A stretch of DNA of 64,000 nt from Sphingomonadales bacterium (GTDB taxonomy: Bacteria; Pseudomonadota; Alphaproteobacteria; Sphingomonadales; Sphingomonadaceae). The stretch covers positions 1 to 64,000 of the forward strand of contig JANXVZ010000024.1 of NCBI GenBank assembly GCA_025351405.1. Direction: 5' to 3'. Below, piece by piece: positions 35,365 to 45,465 of the stretch (its first letter is position 1; the number at the start of each line of letters is the position of its first letter). The notes under the pieces were generated by a model that ran no database searches, was not told the origin of the DNA, and saw only the letters and a program-made list of their open reading frames with translations. A program made the position numbers and the translations under genes.

Positions 35365-36792
35365 GTGTTGGAACCGTTCGGTGTGCGATTGCATGACACA
35401 GGCACCGGTATCGACGTAACGCTCAGCGCCGGCTTGTCGCATTGGCCGATCGTCGATGGCGGCGACGTGCTGCTGGGCACGGCCTATGGCCTGCTGCTGG
35501 AGGGCTGGATGGGCCAGGGCCTGTCGCTCCGCAACGGCACCATTCGAGTCGCCGGCGCAATTGCTGATGCCACGGCTTTCGAAAAGCGCGTCATTGACGG
35601 TCTGCATGGATTGATCGTCGTAAGGACCACCCCGGGCGGGGTCTTCGGCAACCGGCTTTACCCCGATGGCGGTGCGTCGGTGCCGATCGTCTATTGCGCG
35701 GAACTGCGCCGCGCCGGCGGATCGGCCGACCAGATCCTCGACGATGATGCGTACAACAGACGCTTCCTCGGCCTGCACCACCAGCGGCTGGTCGTGCGGG
35801 AGGGCCATGGCTGGATTACCGGCACCCAGACGGCGCATCGCGGTGTCGAGCGGTTGCTGCCCAATCATTATCTCGATCTCGACAGCTTCAGCGCGCATCG
35901 CTTCTGGCCGCGACCCGATGACTTTCGCGAGCCCATGCCCTTTGAAACCGCCGCCGCATCGGTGGCGCACGATATCCAGGGGTTCGTGGCGGCCGCGGCG
36001 CGGCAGTTCCAGCCGGCGATCATGCTGACGGCCGGGTTCGACAGCCGCATCATCGCGGCTGCGGCGCAACCCGTGCTCCGTGACGTCGCGTTCGCCACTG
36101 TCGACGCACCATCGGCGGGGATCGACCAGGTCATGTCCGCCAGTATCGCGCAGAAATTCGGTCTCGAGCACCGCGCCATCCCGCTGGTCTGTGCGTCGGA
36201 GCCCGAACAGGACCTTTGGGACCGCCGTGTCGGGCACGCGGTGCGTGAGCGCAACCGTGTCACGCATCCCTCGCTTGGCCAGATCGAGCGCAATGTCATC
36301 CTGACCGGGATTTATGGAGAACCGGGGCGGGCGCGGCTGTATCGCCATGATGTCGCCACCATCAACGACGCTGCCGCCACGCCGGATTTCGTCATGTCGC
36401 GTCTGGGGTTGCCGATCGATCCCGAACAGCGCGACAATGTTGCACGCTGGCTGGCGCCGCTGGGCTGGCTGCCGCGCTCGGCGGTGCTCGATCTTGCTTA
36501 TTGCGAACTCAAGGGCGGCAGCTGGGCGATGGCACAGGGGCCGGCGCAAAAGGCCGTCAAGCTGTCCATGATGCCCTTTGCACAGCGCCGTATCCAGCAC
36601 GCCTTCATGGCCGTCGCGCCAGGCGAGAAGGGCACGGCGACGCTTTTCCGTCGCATCGGCAATATGCTATGGCCGGCAATGATGAATGTTCCGGTCAACC
36701 GCTATGGCGATTATCGCGACCAATTGGGCAGTTTCTGCAAGATGTTCGATCGCCGGCGCTGGACGCGGCAGTTGCGTAGCCGGCTGGCGTGA
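35365..36792 (+). CDS. Asparagine-synthetase-like PP-loop protein, copy 2
   Basis: Also 475 residues and collinear with copy 1 over its whole length, with the L-T-A-G-F-D-S-R loop at exactly the same position (T222) and the same flanking blocks: R-G-V-E-R-L-L-P-N-H-Y-L-D-L-D, P-V-N-R-Y-G-D-Y-R-D. The two clearly arose by tandem duplication and have since diverged. The start is GTG 35365, with AGGA seven bases before it, as in copy 1. The intact motifs in both argue for retained, perhaps different, substrates. It is followed by a secreted serine hydrolase gene. Confidence 0.78.
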   Translation: MLEPFGVRLHDTGTGIDVTLSAGLSHWPIVDGGDVLLGTAYGLLLEGWMGQGLSLRNGTIRVAGAIADATAFEKRVIDGLHGLIVVRTTPGGVFGNRLYPDGGASVPIVYCAELRRAGGSADQILDDDAYNRRFLGLHHQRLVVREGHGWITGTQTAHRGVERLLPNHYLDLDSFSAHRFWPRPDDFREPMPFETAAASVAHDIQGFVAAAARQFQPAIMLTAGFDSRIIAAAAQPVLRDVAFATVDAPSAGIDQVMSASIAQKFGLEHRAIPLVCASEPEQDLWDRRVGHAVRERNRVTHPSLGQIERNVILTGIYGEPGRARLYRHDVATINDAAATPDFVMSRLGLPIDPEQRDNVARWLAPLGWLPRSAVLDLAYCELKGGSWAMAQGPAQKAVKLSMMPFAQRRIQHAFMAVAPGEKGTATLFRRIGNMLWPAMMNVPVNRYGDYRDQLGSFCKMFDRRRWTRQLRSRLA

Positions 36793-36820
36793 ACGACGGA
36801 CGGTCGGGGGCGGCCGGCGC

Positions 36821-38116
36821 TTGAAGATTGCGGCGGCGTGGGCGGCGTGGGCGGCGGCGGCGGCGGCGGTCCTTGTCCTGGCGGCCATGCCGGCAACAGC
36901 GTCACCGCTGGCGGATCTTGTCGCGGGCAAGACCGCGGCGAGCCCCGAGCTTGCCGGCCTGGCCATCGTCGTTGCCGACCGTACCCATGTGCTGCGCCGC
37001 GAAGGCTATGGCCGCGCGGTCATCGACCCCGGCAACGTCTCGCGCCAACGGCCCTTGACCGCCGAAACACCCGTGCGCGTGGCGTCGATTTCCAAGCTGG
37101 TCGTTGCCATCGCGGTCATGCGGCTGGTCGAACAGGGGCGCCTCGATCTCGACCAGGACGTCTCCGCCTATCTTGGCTGGACACTGCGCAACCCGGCGCA
37201 TGCCGACGTGCCGATCACGCTGCGACGCTTGCTGTCGCACACCTCGAGCCTCATCGATGGCCCCGGCTACAGGCTGCCGCTCGGCACGGCATTGCGCGAC
37301 AACCTCGGCGCAGCCCATTGGGCGCCAACGCCGGCAGGGAGCCACTTTGCCTATGCCAACCTCAACTATGGCGTCATCGCCACCGTGATGGAGGCAGCGA
37401 CCGGAGAACGCTTCGACCGGCTGATGACCCGATTGGTACTGGCGCCGCTTAGCCTTGATGCCGGCTACAACTGGAGCGGCGCCAGCGATGCCGCAGTCGC
37501 AGGCGCAGCAGTGCTGTACCGCAAGGGCGCCGACGAGGCGCATTGGGCGAGCGATGGCCCCTGGGTTGCGCAAGTCGATGACCGGCAAGGACACTGGCCT
37601 GCCTGCCCGGTGGCGAGCGATGGCCCGGTGTGCGACCTTGCCGGCTATGTGCCCGGCGGCAACGGCACATTGTTCAGCCCGCAAGGTGGCTTGCGTATTT
37701 CCGCCCTGGGGCTGGCGCGCATCGGCCAGATGCTGTTGCGGGGCGGCGAGATCGACGGCGTGCGTATCCTGGCGCCGGCTTCGGTAAGGGCGCTGATGAC
37801 GCCGGTGTGGCGGGCCGGGCCGGGCGATGCCGATGGGCCGGACAATTTCGACGGCTTGATGCGTTGTTATGGCCCCGGTCTGCATTGTCTTGCAGGCGGG
37901 CGTGACCAACCATTGGCGGGCCGAACGTTGCACTGGTGGGGCCATAGCGGCGAAGCCTATGGGCTGTATGGCGGGCTGTGGGTCGACCACGCGCGGGGGC
38001 GGGTGTTTGTCTTCCTGATGACCGGCAGTGCCGACGATCCGATGAAAGCACCGCACCGGTCCGCCTTTTCGGCTGCCGAGGAAGCGATTGTGGCGGACCT
38101 GGTGAGGACGCGCTAG
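36821..38116 (+). CDS. Secreted serine hydrolase, class C beta-lactamase/penicillin-binding type
   Basis: A 431-residue protein with an Ala-rich signal peptide. The serine-hydrolase triad is complete: S89-I-S-K92 (S-x-x-K), Y178-A-N180 (Y-x-N) and H375-S-G377 (K/H-T/S-G). This family includes AmpC, D-peptidases and esterases; the sequence does not say which. The start is probably TTG 36821, because earlier in-frame codons overlap the previous gene and no ATG precedes the signal. The two Cys-containing segments in the C-terminal part are unusual for AmpC, so an esterase or peptidase is at least as likely. Confidence 0.82.
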   Translation: MKIAAAWAAWAAAAAAVLVLAAMPATASPLADLVAGKTAASPELAGLAIVVADRTHVLRREGYGRAVIDPGNVSRQRPLTAETPVRVASISKLVVAIAVMRLVEQGRLDLDQDVSAYLGWTLRNPAHADVPITLRRLLSHTSSLIDGPGYRLPLGTALRDNLGAAHWAPTPAGSHFAYANLNYGVIATVMEAATGERFDRLMTRLVLAPLSLDAGYNWSGASDAAVAGAAVLYRKGADEAHWASDGPWVAQVDDRQGHWPACPVASDGPVCDLAGYVPGGNGTLFSPQGGLRISALGLARIGQMLLRGGEIDGVRILAPASVRALMTPVWRAGPGDADGPDNFDGLMRCYGPGLHCLAGGRDQPLAGRTLHWWGHSGEAYGLYGGLWVDHARGRVFVFLMTGSADDPMKAPHRSAFSAAEEAIVADLVRTR

Positions 38117-38149
38117 ACAGACCGCGAAACGGACGGGGGGAGATACGCC

Positions 38150-38539
38150 ATGATCGGTTACGCCATGCTTGGCACCAACGATATCGCCAGGGCCGGCGCG
38201 TTTTACGATGCGGTGTTTGCCACCGTCGGGGTTGGCCGGCTGATGGAATTTCCGACCGGCGCGATTGCCTATGGTGGCGCATGGGACAAGCCGATGCTGG
38301 CGATCGGCAAGCCCTATGACGGCGAGCCTGCGACGGTCGGCAATGGCGTGATGATGGCGCTGGTCGTCGATACGCGCGACAAGGTCGCGGCGCTTCATGC
38401 CAAGGCGCTCGCGATGGGGGGCAGCGACGAAGGCGGGCCCGGCGTGCGCGGCGAGGACGGCGAGCAGGCCTTTTACGGCGCCTATTTCCGCGACCCCGAT
38501 GGCAACAAGCTCTGCGTGTTCCGGATCGGTCCTGCCTGA
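38150..38539 (+). CDS. VOC-family (glyoxalase/dioxygenase fold) protein
   Basis: A 129-residue single-domain VOC protein: N-terminal L-G-T-N-D-I-A-R-A-G-A-F-Y-D-A-V-F and C-terminal Y-F-R-D-P-D-G-N-K-L-C-V-F, the usual paired beta-alpha-beta units. Such small proteins are metal-dependent lyases, isomerases or binding proteins; no specific substrate is indicated. A GGGGGGAG ribosome-binding site lies about six bases before the ATG. Confidence 0.85.
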   Translation: MIGYAMLGTNDIARAGAFYDAVFATVGVGRLMEFPTGAIAYGGAWDKPMLAIGKPYDGEPATVGNGVMMALVVDTRDKVAALHAKALAMGGSDEGGPGVRGEDGEQAFYGAYFRDPDGNKLCVFRIGPA

Positions 38540-38559
38540 ACAGCGATGTCGCCCTCGTC

Positions 38560-39153
38560 ATGGCGCAGGTACGCGAGCGCGATCGCGACCGCTACCTGAG
38601 CGTGCTTTACGCCCCGGCGGCCGCGCGTCCGGGGCTGTTGGCGTTGCATGGCCTCGACCTCGAATTTGCCGCGATCGTGGCGGGCAGCAGCGACGCGATG
38701 ATCGGCGAGATTCGGCTGGCGTGGTGGCGCGAGGCGCTGGCTGGCCTCGATGCCGGTCGCATCCCGGCGCAACCGTTGCTTGCCGTACTGGCGGCACAGG
38801 TGCTGCCGGCGGGAATATCCGGCGCGATGCTGGCGGGGCTCGAGGACCGATGGCTGGCGATGCTGGGCGGCGATGATTCCGGTGCCGGTTGCGGCGGCGC
38901 GCTGTTGTTCAACCTGCTGGCGCGCCTGGTTGGCGGCAACCCCGATGTTGCTGCTGTGATTGGCCGGGCCTGGGCCAATGGCCAGCGCGCCGATATCGCC
39001 ACGCCGGTCGAAAATTCCCTGAGGCCGCTGCTCGGGCTGGCGCGCCTCGCCGAGCGTGACGCCCGACACGCCGGCCGTAAAGGTGGGCCCGAACCGCGTG
39101 GCAGTGCCGGCCGCCAACTGCGACTGCTTGCGGCGATTGCCTTTGGCCGCTGA
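38560..39153 (+). CDS. Squalene/phytoene-synthase-fold protein, NDUFAF6-like
   Basis: A 197-residue protein with the N-terminal features of this fold: R-D-R-D-R-Y-L-S-V-L-Y-A-P-A-A-x-R-P-G-L-L-A-L and I-G-E-I-R-L-A-W-W-R-E-A-L. It lacks the Asp-rich D-x-x-x-D diphosphate motifs found in crtB, and it is about 100 residues shorter. That pattern matches the non-catalytic relatives that act in mitochondrial complex I assembly (NDUFAF6) and their bacterial homologs. The nuoG-N genes begin 2.1 kb downstream, which supports a complex I role. Confidence 0.75.
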   Translation: MAQVRERDRDRYLSVLYAPAAARPGLLALHGLDLEFAAIVAGSSDAMIGEIRLAWWREALAGLDAGRIPAQPLLAVLAAQVLPAGISGAMLAGLEDRWLAMLGGDDSGAGCGGALLFNLLARLVGGNPDVAAVIGRAWANGQRADIATPVENSLRPLLGLARLAERDARHAGRKGGPEPRGSAGRQLRLLAAIAFGR

Positions 39154-39205
39154 AACCGCCTAAGCGGTGCCAACGCGAGGGGTCGCAACAGGCAGGGGGC
39201 TGGCA

Positions 39206-39685
39206 ATGCGACGAATTCTGGCGCTGGGGGTGGCGTTCATCGCGCTCATCGCGGCCGGGTTGCTGTGGACCCGCGACCGGCCGGCAGCGCTTGCCACGGT
39301 ACCAGCGCTGACCGTTGCCGATGCAACACCGGACGGTCAGGAGGACACGGCCGAACCAAGCGTCGCACCCGCCTATGCGTTGCCGCGTAGCGAAGTGACG
39401 CCCGCCGAGCGCGAGGCCCGCCGTTTCAACCGGTATGACAAGGATCGCAACGGCGCCATCAACCGTGATGAATATCTCGCCAACCGCAAAAAGGCCTTTG
39501 CCAAGCTCGATCTCAACGGCGACGGCAAGCTCAGCTTCGACGAATATACGGTCAAGACGGTGAAGAAGTTCGCCACCGCCGATCGCAATGGCGACGGCAC
39601 GCTGACTCCGCCGGAATTCGCGACGACGGCGATCAAGCGCAAGCCACGCGCGCCTTGCCCGCCGGGCGCGGCGGTGGAGGGCTAG
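39206..39685 (+). CDS. EF-hand calcium-binding protein with N-terminal membrane anchor
   Basis: A 159-residue protein with one N-terminal membrane helix or uncleaved signal (about 4-22), a Pro-rich linker, and three EF-hand loops: D-K-D-R-N-G-A-I-N-R-D-E, D-L-N-G-D-G-K-L-S-F-D-E and D-R-N-G-D-G-T-L-T-P-P-E. All carry the Asp/Asn/Glu ligands at positions 1, 3, 5 and 12. It is probably a periplasmic Ca2+ buffer or sensor. A GGGGG ribosome-binding site precedes the ATG. It is convergent with trmFO. Confidence 0.85.
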   Translation: MRRILALGVAFIALIAAGLLWTRDRPAALATVPALTVADATPDGQEDTAEPSVAPAYALPRSEVTPAEREARRFNRYDKDRNGAINRDEYLANRKKAFAKLDLNGDGKLSFDEYTVKTVKKFATADRNGDGTLTPPEFATTAIKRKPRAPCPPGAAVEG

Positions 39686-39697
39686 ACATAACGCCTG

Positions 39698-41032
39698 CTA
39701 GGCTGCCATCCAGCCGGCCAGCGCATCCCGCGCCCGCGCCACCAGCGCCGGCTTGCGGCCTTCCTTGCGCAACGGCGGCGGCACCAACGGTGGAAACAAT
39801 CCGAAGTTGACGTTCATCGGCTGAAAGCTTTTCGCATCGGCACCGCCGGTGATGTGCGACAGCAAAGCTCCCAGCGCGGTTTCCGGTGGCGGCGGCACGG
39901 GCTCGCGGCCCTGCCGTTCGGCGATGGCGAAACGCGCCGCGACAAGCCCGATCGCGGCCGATTCGACATAGCCCTCGCAGCCGGTGATCTGGCCGGCAAA
40001 GCGCAGCCGCGGATCGGCCTTCAGTCGCAGCGTCGCGTCGAGCAGCACGGGCGACTTGATGAAGGTGTTGCGGTGCAGGCCCCCCAGCCGCGCAAACTCG
40101 GCCTTTTCGAGCCCCGGAATCATGCGGAATACCCGCACCTGTTCGGCATGCTTCATCTTGGTCTGGAAGCCGACCATGTTCCACAGCGTGCCCAGGGCAT
40201 TGTCTTGCCGCAGCTGCACCACTGCCCAGGCGCGGCGTCCGGTGGCAGGGTTGGTCAGGCCCACCGGCTTCATCGGGCCGAACCTCGGCGTGTTGCGGCC
40301 GCGCTCGACCATGACTTCGATGGGCATGCAGCCGTCGAAATAGGGCGTGCTCGCTTCCCAGTCCTTGAAGCTGGCCTTTTCCGCCGCCAGCATCGCATCG
40401 ACAAAGGCGTTGTACTGCTCCTTGTCCATCGGGCAGTTGAGATAGTCCTTGGTGTCGCCATGCTCGTTGGGCCGGTCCCAGCGTGATTGCAGCCAGGCGA
40501 CATCCAGGTCGATCGAATCATGGTGGATCACCGGCGCGATGGCGTCGAAGAACGCCAGCTGGTCTTCGCCGGTCAGTTGGCGAATGGCTTCTGCAAGCGG
40601 TGTCGCGGTCAATGGTCCGGTGGCGATGATGACGTTGTCCCAGTCGGCGGGCGGCAGGCCGGCGACGAGTTCGCGGCGGATTTCGACCAGCGGCTCGGCC
40701 TCGATGGCAGCGGTGACGGCATCGGCAAAACGGTCGCGATCGACTGCCAGGGCCGATCCGGCCGGTACCCGTGCTGCGTCGGCGGCGCGCATCACCAGCG
40801 AATCCAGCGCCCGCATTTCGGCGTGGAGAAGCCCGACGGCATTGTTGTCGGGGTCATCCGAACGAAAGCTGTTGGAACAGACCAGTTCGGCCAGCTTGTC
40901 GGTGTGATGTGCCTCGGTACCCTGAAGCCCGCGCATTTCATGCAGGATGACCGGGATGCCGGCGCGCGCGGCTTGCCAGGCGGCTTCGGAGCCCGCGAGG
41001 CCGCCGCCGATGATGTGGATAGGGGATGTCAT
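39698..41032 (-). CDS. trmFO: Methylenetetrahydrofolate--tRNA-(uracil-54-C5)-methyltransferase TrmFO
   Basis: Flavoprotein that forms m5U54 in the tRNA T-loop using methylene-THF instead of SAM. The 444-residue protein starts with the FAD site [13 protein letters not shown] (7-19). It has the family blocks [15 protein letters not shown]-x-E-M and N-C-P-M, and the C-terminal [13 protein letters not shown]. It shares no operon with its neighbours. It lies just upstream of, and divergent from, nuoG, where a nuoF gene would normally sit. Confidence 0.96.
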   Translation of the reverse strand: MTSPIHIIGGGLAGSEAAWQAARAGIPVILHEMRGLQGTEAHHTDKLAELVCSNSFRSDDPDNNAVGLLHAEMRALDSLVMRAADAARVPAGSALAVDRDRFADAVTAAIEAEPLVEIRRELVAGLPPADWDNVIIATGPLTATPLAEAIRQLTGEDQLAFFDAIAPVIHHDSIDLDVAWLQSRWDRPNEHGDTKDYLNCPMDKEQYNAFVDAMLAAEKASFKDWEASTPYFDGCMPIEVMVERGRNTPRFGPMKPVGLTNPATGRRAWAVVQLRQDNALGTLWNMVGFQTKMKHAEQVRVFRMIPGLEKAEFARLGGLHRNTFIKSPVLLDATLRLKADPRLRFAGQITGCEGYVESAAIGLVAARFAIAERQGREPVPPPPETALGALLSHITGGADAKSFQPMNVNFGLFPPLVPPPLRKEGRKPALVARARDALAGWMAA

Positions 41033-41254
41033 GGGCGCTCTATGCGGCCTTGACCGGCAAGGGAGCAAGGCAGCCGCCTGTGCTGCATCGCCGCAAAAAG
41101 CCGCATCTGCGCCTTCCCATTGCGGGAACCCCCCGCTATAGCCGCCGCGACGCCGACGCACTGGCGCCGCGCAATCCAGTTGGACCGGACCATGGCGAGC
41201 CGCCACCGCATCAGTTCCCCGACCTGCCCGCACACCACGGGAGCATTTTGAGCA
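41033..41254. other. Divergent spacer between trmFO and nuoG
   Basis: 222 bases with no gene. It must hold the trmFO promoter and, if nuoG-N is separately transcribed, a nuoG promoter. The only nuoG ribosome-binding candidate is GGGAG about 11 bases before the ATG. I found no fragment resembling nuoF or nuoE in it. Confidence 0.4.
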
Positions 41255-43270
41255 ATGCCGAAGCTGAGCGTTGATGGCATCGAGGTCGAGGTTCCCGCGG
41301 GTGCGACAGTCCTGCAGGCCTGCGAGGCTGCCGGCGTCGAAATTCCGCGCTTTTGCTACCATGAGCGGCTGACCATCGCCGGCAATTGCCGGATGTGCCT
41401 CGTCGAGATGGAAAAATCGCCCAAGCCGATCGCCAGTTGCGCCATGCCGGCAGCCGACGGCCAGGTGGTGTTCACCACGACGCCCAAGGTGAAGAAGGCG
41501 CGCGAAGGGGTGATGGAGTTCCTGCTCATCAACCACCCGCTCGATTGCCCGATCTGCGACCAGGGTGGCGAATGCGACCTGCAGGACCAGAGCATCGCCT
41601 ATGGCAAGGGCTTCACGCGCTATCAGGAGAACAAGCGCGCGGTCACAGAAAAGTTCATGGGGCCGTTGGTGAAAACCATCATGACCCGCTGCATCCACTG
41701 CACGCGCTGTGTGCGCTTTGCCGAGGAAATCGCCGGCGTCGAGGAAATCGGCGCCATCGGCCGCGGTGAGAACATGCAGATCACCACCTATCTCGAAAAG
41801 GCGGTGACCAGCGAGGTTTCGGGCAATATCATCGATTTGTGCCCGGTCGGCGCGCTGACCGCCAAGCCCTATGCCTTCCAGGCGCGGCCGTGGGAATTGA
41901 AGAAGACCGACGCCATCGATGTGATGGACGCGATCGGCGCCAACATCGTCATCGGCTCGCGCGGGCCTGCCGTGCTGCGGGTGACGCCGCGGATCAACGA
42001 CGACGTCAACGAGGAGTGGATCAGCGACAAGACCCGCTTCGCCATCGATGGCCTCGCCGAACGCCGGCTGGACAAGCCTTATGTGCGGCAGGGCGGCAAG
42101 CTGGTGCCGGCAACGTGGGTCGAGGCATTCGCCGCGATCAAGACCGGGTTGGCCGGTGTTTCGGGCGGCGAAATCGCGGCGATTGCGGGTGATTTGTGCG
42201 CGGTCGAGGATATCGTCGCGCTGAAGGATCTGCTGGGCACCCTTGGATCGAGCCGGCATGAAGCCCGGCAGGACGGCGCGGCGTTGCCGGTCGCTCCGCG
42301 CGGCGCCTATCTGTTCAATTCGGGGCTGGCAGGCATCGAGACGGCGGATGTCGTGCTGCTCATCGGCACCGATCCGCGCCGCGAAGCACCGCTGCTGAAC
42401 CTGCGCCTGCGCAAGCGTGCCGCCAAGGGCCAGTCCCGGGTCTTCGGGATCGGGCCGGAGGTGGATTTGAGCTATCCGGTGACCTGGCTGGGCAATGACG
42501 CGTCGCTGCTCGGCGCGCTGCCGGCGGCGGTTCTCGATGCGCTGACGGCGGCGGAACGGCCCGCCATCATCATCGGGATGGGCGCGCTGGCGGATTCAGG
42601 CGCATACGCCGCGGCCTGGGCGCTGGCGGAGACCCACAAGGTCGTCCGCGACGGCTGGAACGGCTGGAACGTCCTCCACACCGCGGCCGCGCGCGTCGGC
42701 GGTCTCGATACGGGGTTCACTTGCGAGGGCGGTGTCGCCGGGATCATGGCCGATACGGCGCTCAAGGCGGTCTTCCTGCTCGGCGCCGACGAGATCGACA
42801 CGGCGCCGCTGGCCAACGTCTTCACCGTCTATATCGGCCATCACGGTGATGCCGGCGTTGCCCATGCCGATGTCATCCTGCCGGGCGCATCCTATGCTGA
42901 AAAGCCCGGCACCTGGGTCAACCTCGAAGGCCGCGTCCAGCGCGGCTTGCGCGCCGTGTTTCCGCCGGGCGAGGCTCGCGAGGACTGGACGATTTTCCGC
43001 GCCCTGTCGGCGGTGCTGGGACAGCCGCTGCCTTACGACGATCTCGCCGGCTTGCGCGCCCGCATTGTCGGCGAATGGCCGTGGCTGGCACCCAATGCCG
43101 CTGCGCCGGAATTCAGCACGCCGACAGTCGCCGCCGGCGGTGCAACGGGTGTCTTCACCCTGCCGGTGACCAATTTCTACACCACCAACGCCATCGCCCG
43201 TGCGAGCGAGACGATGGCCGAGTGCGTGACGCAAATCCTCGGCGGCGGCCTGCTGGAAGCGGCTGAATGA
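41255..43270 (+). CDS. nuoG: NADH-quinone oxidoreductase subunit G
   Basis: Peripheral-arm subunit carrying several Fe-S clusters of complex I. An N-terminal ferredoxin-like [2Fe-2S] domain has C-Y-H-E-R and C-R-M-C. A His-containing [4Fe-4S] site follows ([14 protein letters not shown]), then C-I-H-C-T-R-C and C-P-V-G-A-L-T. A molybdopterin-oxidoreductase-like domain follows. The 671-residue length is normal. It is the first gene of a nuoG-N block; nuoA-F are not adjacent. It overlaps nuoH by four bases. Confidence 0.96.
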   Translation: MPKLSVDGIEVEVPAGATVLQACEAAGVEIPRFCYHERLTIAGNCRMCLVEMEKSPKPIASCAMPAADGQVVFTTTPKVKKAREGVMEFLLINHPLDCPICDQGGECDLQDQSIAYGKGFTRYQENKRAVTEKFMGPLVKTIMTRCIHCTRCVRFAEEIAGVEEIGAIGRGENMQITTYLEKAVTSEVSGNIIDLCPVGALTAKPYAFQARPWELKKTDAIDVMDAIGANIVIGSRGPAVLRVTPRINDDVNEEWISDKTRFAIDGLAERRLDKPYVRQGGKLVPATWVEAFAAIKTGLAGVSGGEIAAIAGDLCAVEDIVALKDLLGTLGSSRHEARQDGAALPVAPRGAYLFNSGLAGIETADVVLLIGTDPRREAPLLNLRLRKRAAKGQSRVFGIGPEVDLSYPVTWLGNDASLLGALPAAVLDALTAAERPAIIIGMGALADSGAYAAAWALAETHKVVRDGWNGWNVLHTAAARVGGLDTGFTCEGGVAGIMADTALKAVFLLGADEIDTAPLANVFTVYIGHHGDAGVAHADVILPGASYAEKPGTWVNLEGRVQRGLRAVFPPGEAREDWTIFRALSAVLGQPLPYDDLAGLRARIVGEWPWLAPNAAAPEFSTPTVAAGGATGVFTLPVTNFYTTNAIARASETMAECVTQILGGGLLEAAE

Positions 43271-44319
43271 CCTTTACCGGCCACTTCCAGGGCTGGTTCG
43301 GTGCCGGCTGGGGCTGGTTCGCCGCGAACCTCATCCTCGTCCTGGCCATCGTGCTGCCGGTGATGCTCGGCGTCGCGATGGCGGTCTATGCCGACCGCAA
43401 GATCTGGGCGGCGATGCAGATGCGGCGCGGGCCCAACGTCGTCGGGCCGTTCGGACTGCTGCAGACCTTTGCCGATGCGGCGAAGCTGTTCCTCAAGGAA
43501 ACCATCATTCCGTCGGGCGCCAGCCGCGGTGTTTTCCTGCTCGCGCCGATGATCAGTTTTGTCCTGGCGCTGGCGATCTGGGCGGTGATGCCCTTCGATG
43601 CCGGTGTCGTCCTTGCCGATTTGAACGTCGGGCTGCTGTATATCTTCGCGATAAGCTCGCTTGGCGTTTACGGCATCATCATGTCGGGCTGGGCGTCGAA
43701 CTCGAAATACCCGTTCCTCGGCGGGCTGCGGTCGGCAGCACAGATGGTCAGCTATGAAGTCTCGATGGGCTTCATCCTGGTCTCGGTGATGCTGTACGCA
43801 CAAAGCTTCAACCTCAGCGACATCGTCATGGCGCAGAAGGGCAACGTCCTCGGCATCCTCAACGGCAACATCTTCAACCCGTTGCTGTTTCCGATGGGAA
43901 TCATGTTCTTCATAACCGCGCTTGCGGAAACCAACCGGCCGCCGTTCGATCTTCCCGAGGCCGATTCCGAGCTCGTCGCCGGCTACCAGATTGAATATTC
44001 GAGCATGTCCTTCGCGCTGTTCTTCCTTGGCGAATACGCCAACGTGCTGTTCATGTGCGCGCTGATCCCGGTGCTTTTCCTCGGCGGCTGGCTGCCGCCG
44101 TTCGATTGGTGGCCGCTCTATTACATCCCCGGGTTCGTCTGGATGCTGGCCAAGATGGCCTTCATGTTCTTCGTCTTCGCCTGGGTGAAGGCGACCGTGC
44201 CGCGCTATCGCTATGACCAACTGATGCGGTTGGGCTGGAAGGTGTTCCTGCCATTGTCGCTTTTCTGGGTCGTCGTTGTCAGCGGCTGGCTGATGTTCTT
44301 CACGGACAAATTCGCATGA
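43267..44319 (+). CDS. nuoH: NADH-quinone oxidoreductase subunit H
   Basis: Membrane subunit at the interface with the peripheral arm; forms part of the quinone-binding site. About eight helices; the family blocks [10 protein letters not shown]-x-R-R-G-P-N and [20 protein letters not shown] are intact. 350 residues. Overlaps of four bases with nuoG and nuoI. Confidence 0.97.
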   Translation: MTFTGHFQGWFGAGWGWFAANLILVLAIVLPVMLGVAMAVYADRKIWAAMQMRRGPNVVGPFGLLQTFADAAKLFLKETIIPSGASRGVFLLAPMISFVLALAIWAVMPFDAGVVLADLNVGLLYIFAISSLGVYGIIMSGWASNSKYPFLGGLRSAAQMVSYEVSMGFILVSVMLYAQSFNLSDIVMAQKGNVLGILNGNIFNPLLFPMGIMFFITALAETNRPPFDLPEADSELVAGYQIEYSSMSFALFFLGEYANVLFMCALIPVLFLGGWLPPFDWWPLYYIPGFVWMLAKMAFMFFVFAWVKATVPRYRYDQLMRLGWKVFLPLSLFWVVVVSGWLMFFTDKFA

Positions 44320-44804
44320 CCGCAATCTTCCGCGCCGCCAAGTCGCTCCTGCTGCTCGAATTCATCAGCGGCATGGCCTTGACGTTGAACTATTTCTTCC
44401 GCCCCAAGGCGACGCTCAACTACCCCTATGAAAAGGGGCCGCTGAGCCCGCGTTTTCGGGGTGAACACGCGCTGCGCCGCTATCCCAATGGCGAGGAACG
44501 CTGCATCGCCTGCAAGCTGTGTGAAGCCGTCTGCCCGGCGCAGGCGATCACCATCGAGGCCGAGCCACGCGACGACGGCAGCCGCCGCACGACGCGCTAT
44601 GACATCGACATGACCAAGTGCATCTATTGCGGCCTGTGCCAGGAAGCCTGCCCGGTCGATGCCATCGTCGAAGGGCCGAACTTCGAATTCGCCACCGAAA
44701 CCCGCGAGGAACTGATCTACGACAAGGCCAAGCTGATCGCCAACGGCGACAAATGGGAACGCGCCATCGCGGCCAACCTTGCGGCGGACGCGCCGTGGCG
44801 GTGA
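44316..44804 (+). CDS. nuoI: NADH-quinone oxidoreductase subunit I
   Basis: Carries the two [4Fe-4S] clusters that pass electrons to the last cluster before quinone. Two ferredoxin motifs are complete: [12 protein letters not shown] and [12 protein letters not shown]. The 162-residue length is normal. It is followed by a 46-base gap to the favoured nuoJ start (ATG 44851). Confidence 0.97.
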   Translation: MTAIFRAAKSLLLLEFISGMALTLNYFFRPKATLNYPYEKGPLSPRFRGEHALRRYPNGEERCIACKLCEAVCPAQAITIEAEPRDDGSRRTTRYDIDMTKCIYCGLCQEACPVDAIVEGPNFEFATETREELIYDKAKLIANGDKWERAIAANLAADAPWR

Positions 44805-44850
44805 CCGAATCCATCTGCGCTGGTGATCGTCGATGCGGGATCGCCGTGTC

Positions 44851-45465
44851 ATGACCGCCGTCCTCGCCTTTTATCTGTTCGCCGGCATCCTGCTGACCGC
44901 CGGCACGATGGTCATCCTGTCGAAGAACCCGGTGCATTCGGTGCTTTGGCTGATCGTGGCGTTCTTCAACGCCAGCGGGCTGTTCATCCTGCTCGGTGCC
45001 GAGTTCCTCGCGATGCTGTTGCTGATCGTTTATGTCGGCGCCGTCGCGGTGCTGTTCTTGTTCGTCGTGATGATGCTCGACATCGATTTTGCCGAATTGC
45101 GCGCCGGCTTCATGCGCCACCTGCCGGTCGGGCTGGCGGTGGCCGCGATCATCCTGACCGAAATGCTGCTTGCGGTCGGCGTCTGGCAGCCGGGCGCTGG
45201 CGTTGCGATTTATGGCGCTGTCGGGGCGCCGCCGGTCGGCATGAGCAACACGCAATGGATCGGCTCGTTGCTCTACACGCGCTATCTGTTCGTGTTCCAG
45301 TCGGCGGGCCTGGTGCTGCTGACCTCGATGATCGGCGCCATCGTCCTCACCCATCGCCAGCGGGTCGGCACCAAGCGCCAGAACATCGGCGCCCAGGTGG
45401 CGCGCACCCCGGCATCGGCGGTCCATGCCGAAAAACCCAAGGTCGGCGAAGGCGTGGCATTGTGA
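44851..45465 (+). CDS. nuoJ: NADH-quinone oxidoreductase subunit J
   Basis: Small membrane subunit next to the proton channels. Five predicted helices, with the family segment [19 protein letters not shown] and [21 protein letters not shown] 44851 gives 204 residues starting at the first helix; ATG 44833 would add six residues. The 3' end lies in the first copy of a 17-base tandem duplication. Confidence 0.94.
   Translation: MTAVLAFYLFAGILLTAGTMVILSKNPVHSVLWLIVAFFNASGLFILLGAEFLAMLLLIVYVGAVAVLFLFVVMMLDIDFAELRAGFMRHLPVGLAVAAIILTEMLLAVGVWQPGAGVAIYGAVGAPPVGMSNTQWIGSLLYTRYLFVFQSAGLVLLTSMIGAIVLTHRQRVGTKRQNIGAQVARTPASAVHAEKPKVGEGVAL

Noticed and set aside
36686-36820. An ATG-started N-terminal extension of the serine hydrolase
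   Set aside because: It would overlap about 107 bases of the copy 2 gene and put a charged stretch before a clear signal peptide; TTG 36821 fits better.
39698-42259. An 853-codon frame that extends trmFO by about 409 residues
   Set aside because: The extension is antisense to nuoG and crosses the divergent spacer; the normal TrmFO start is at 41032.
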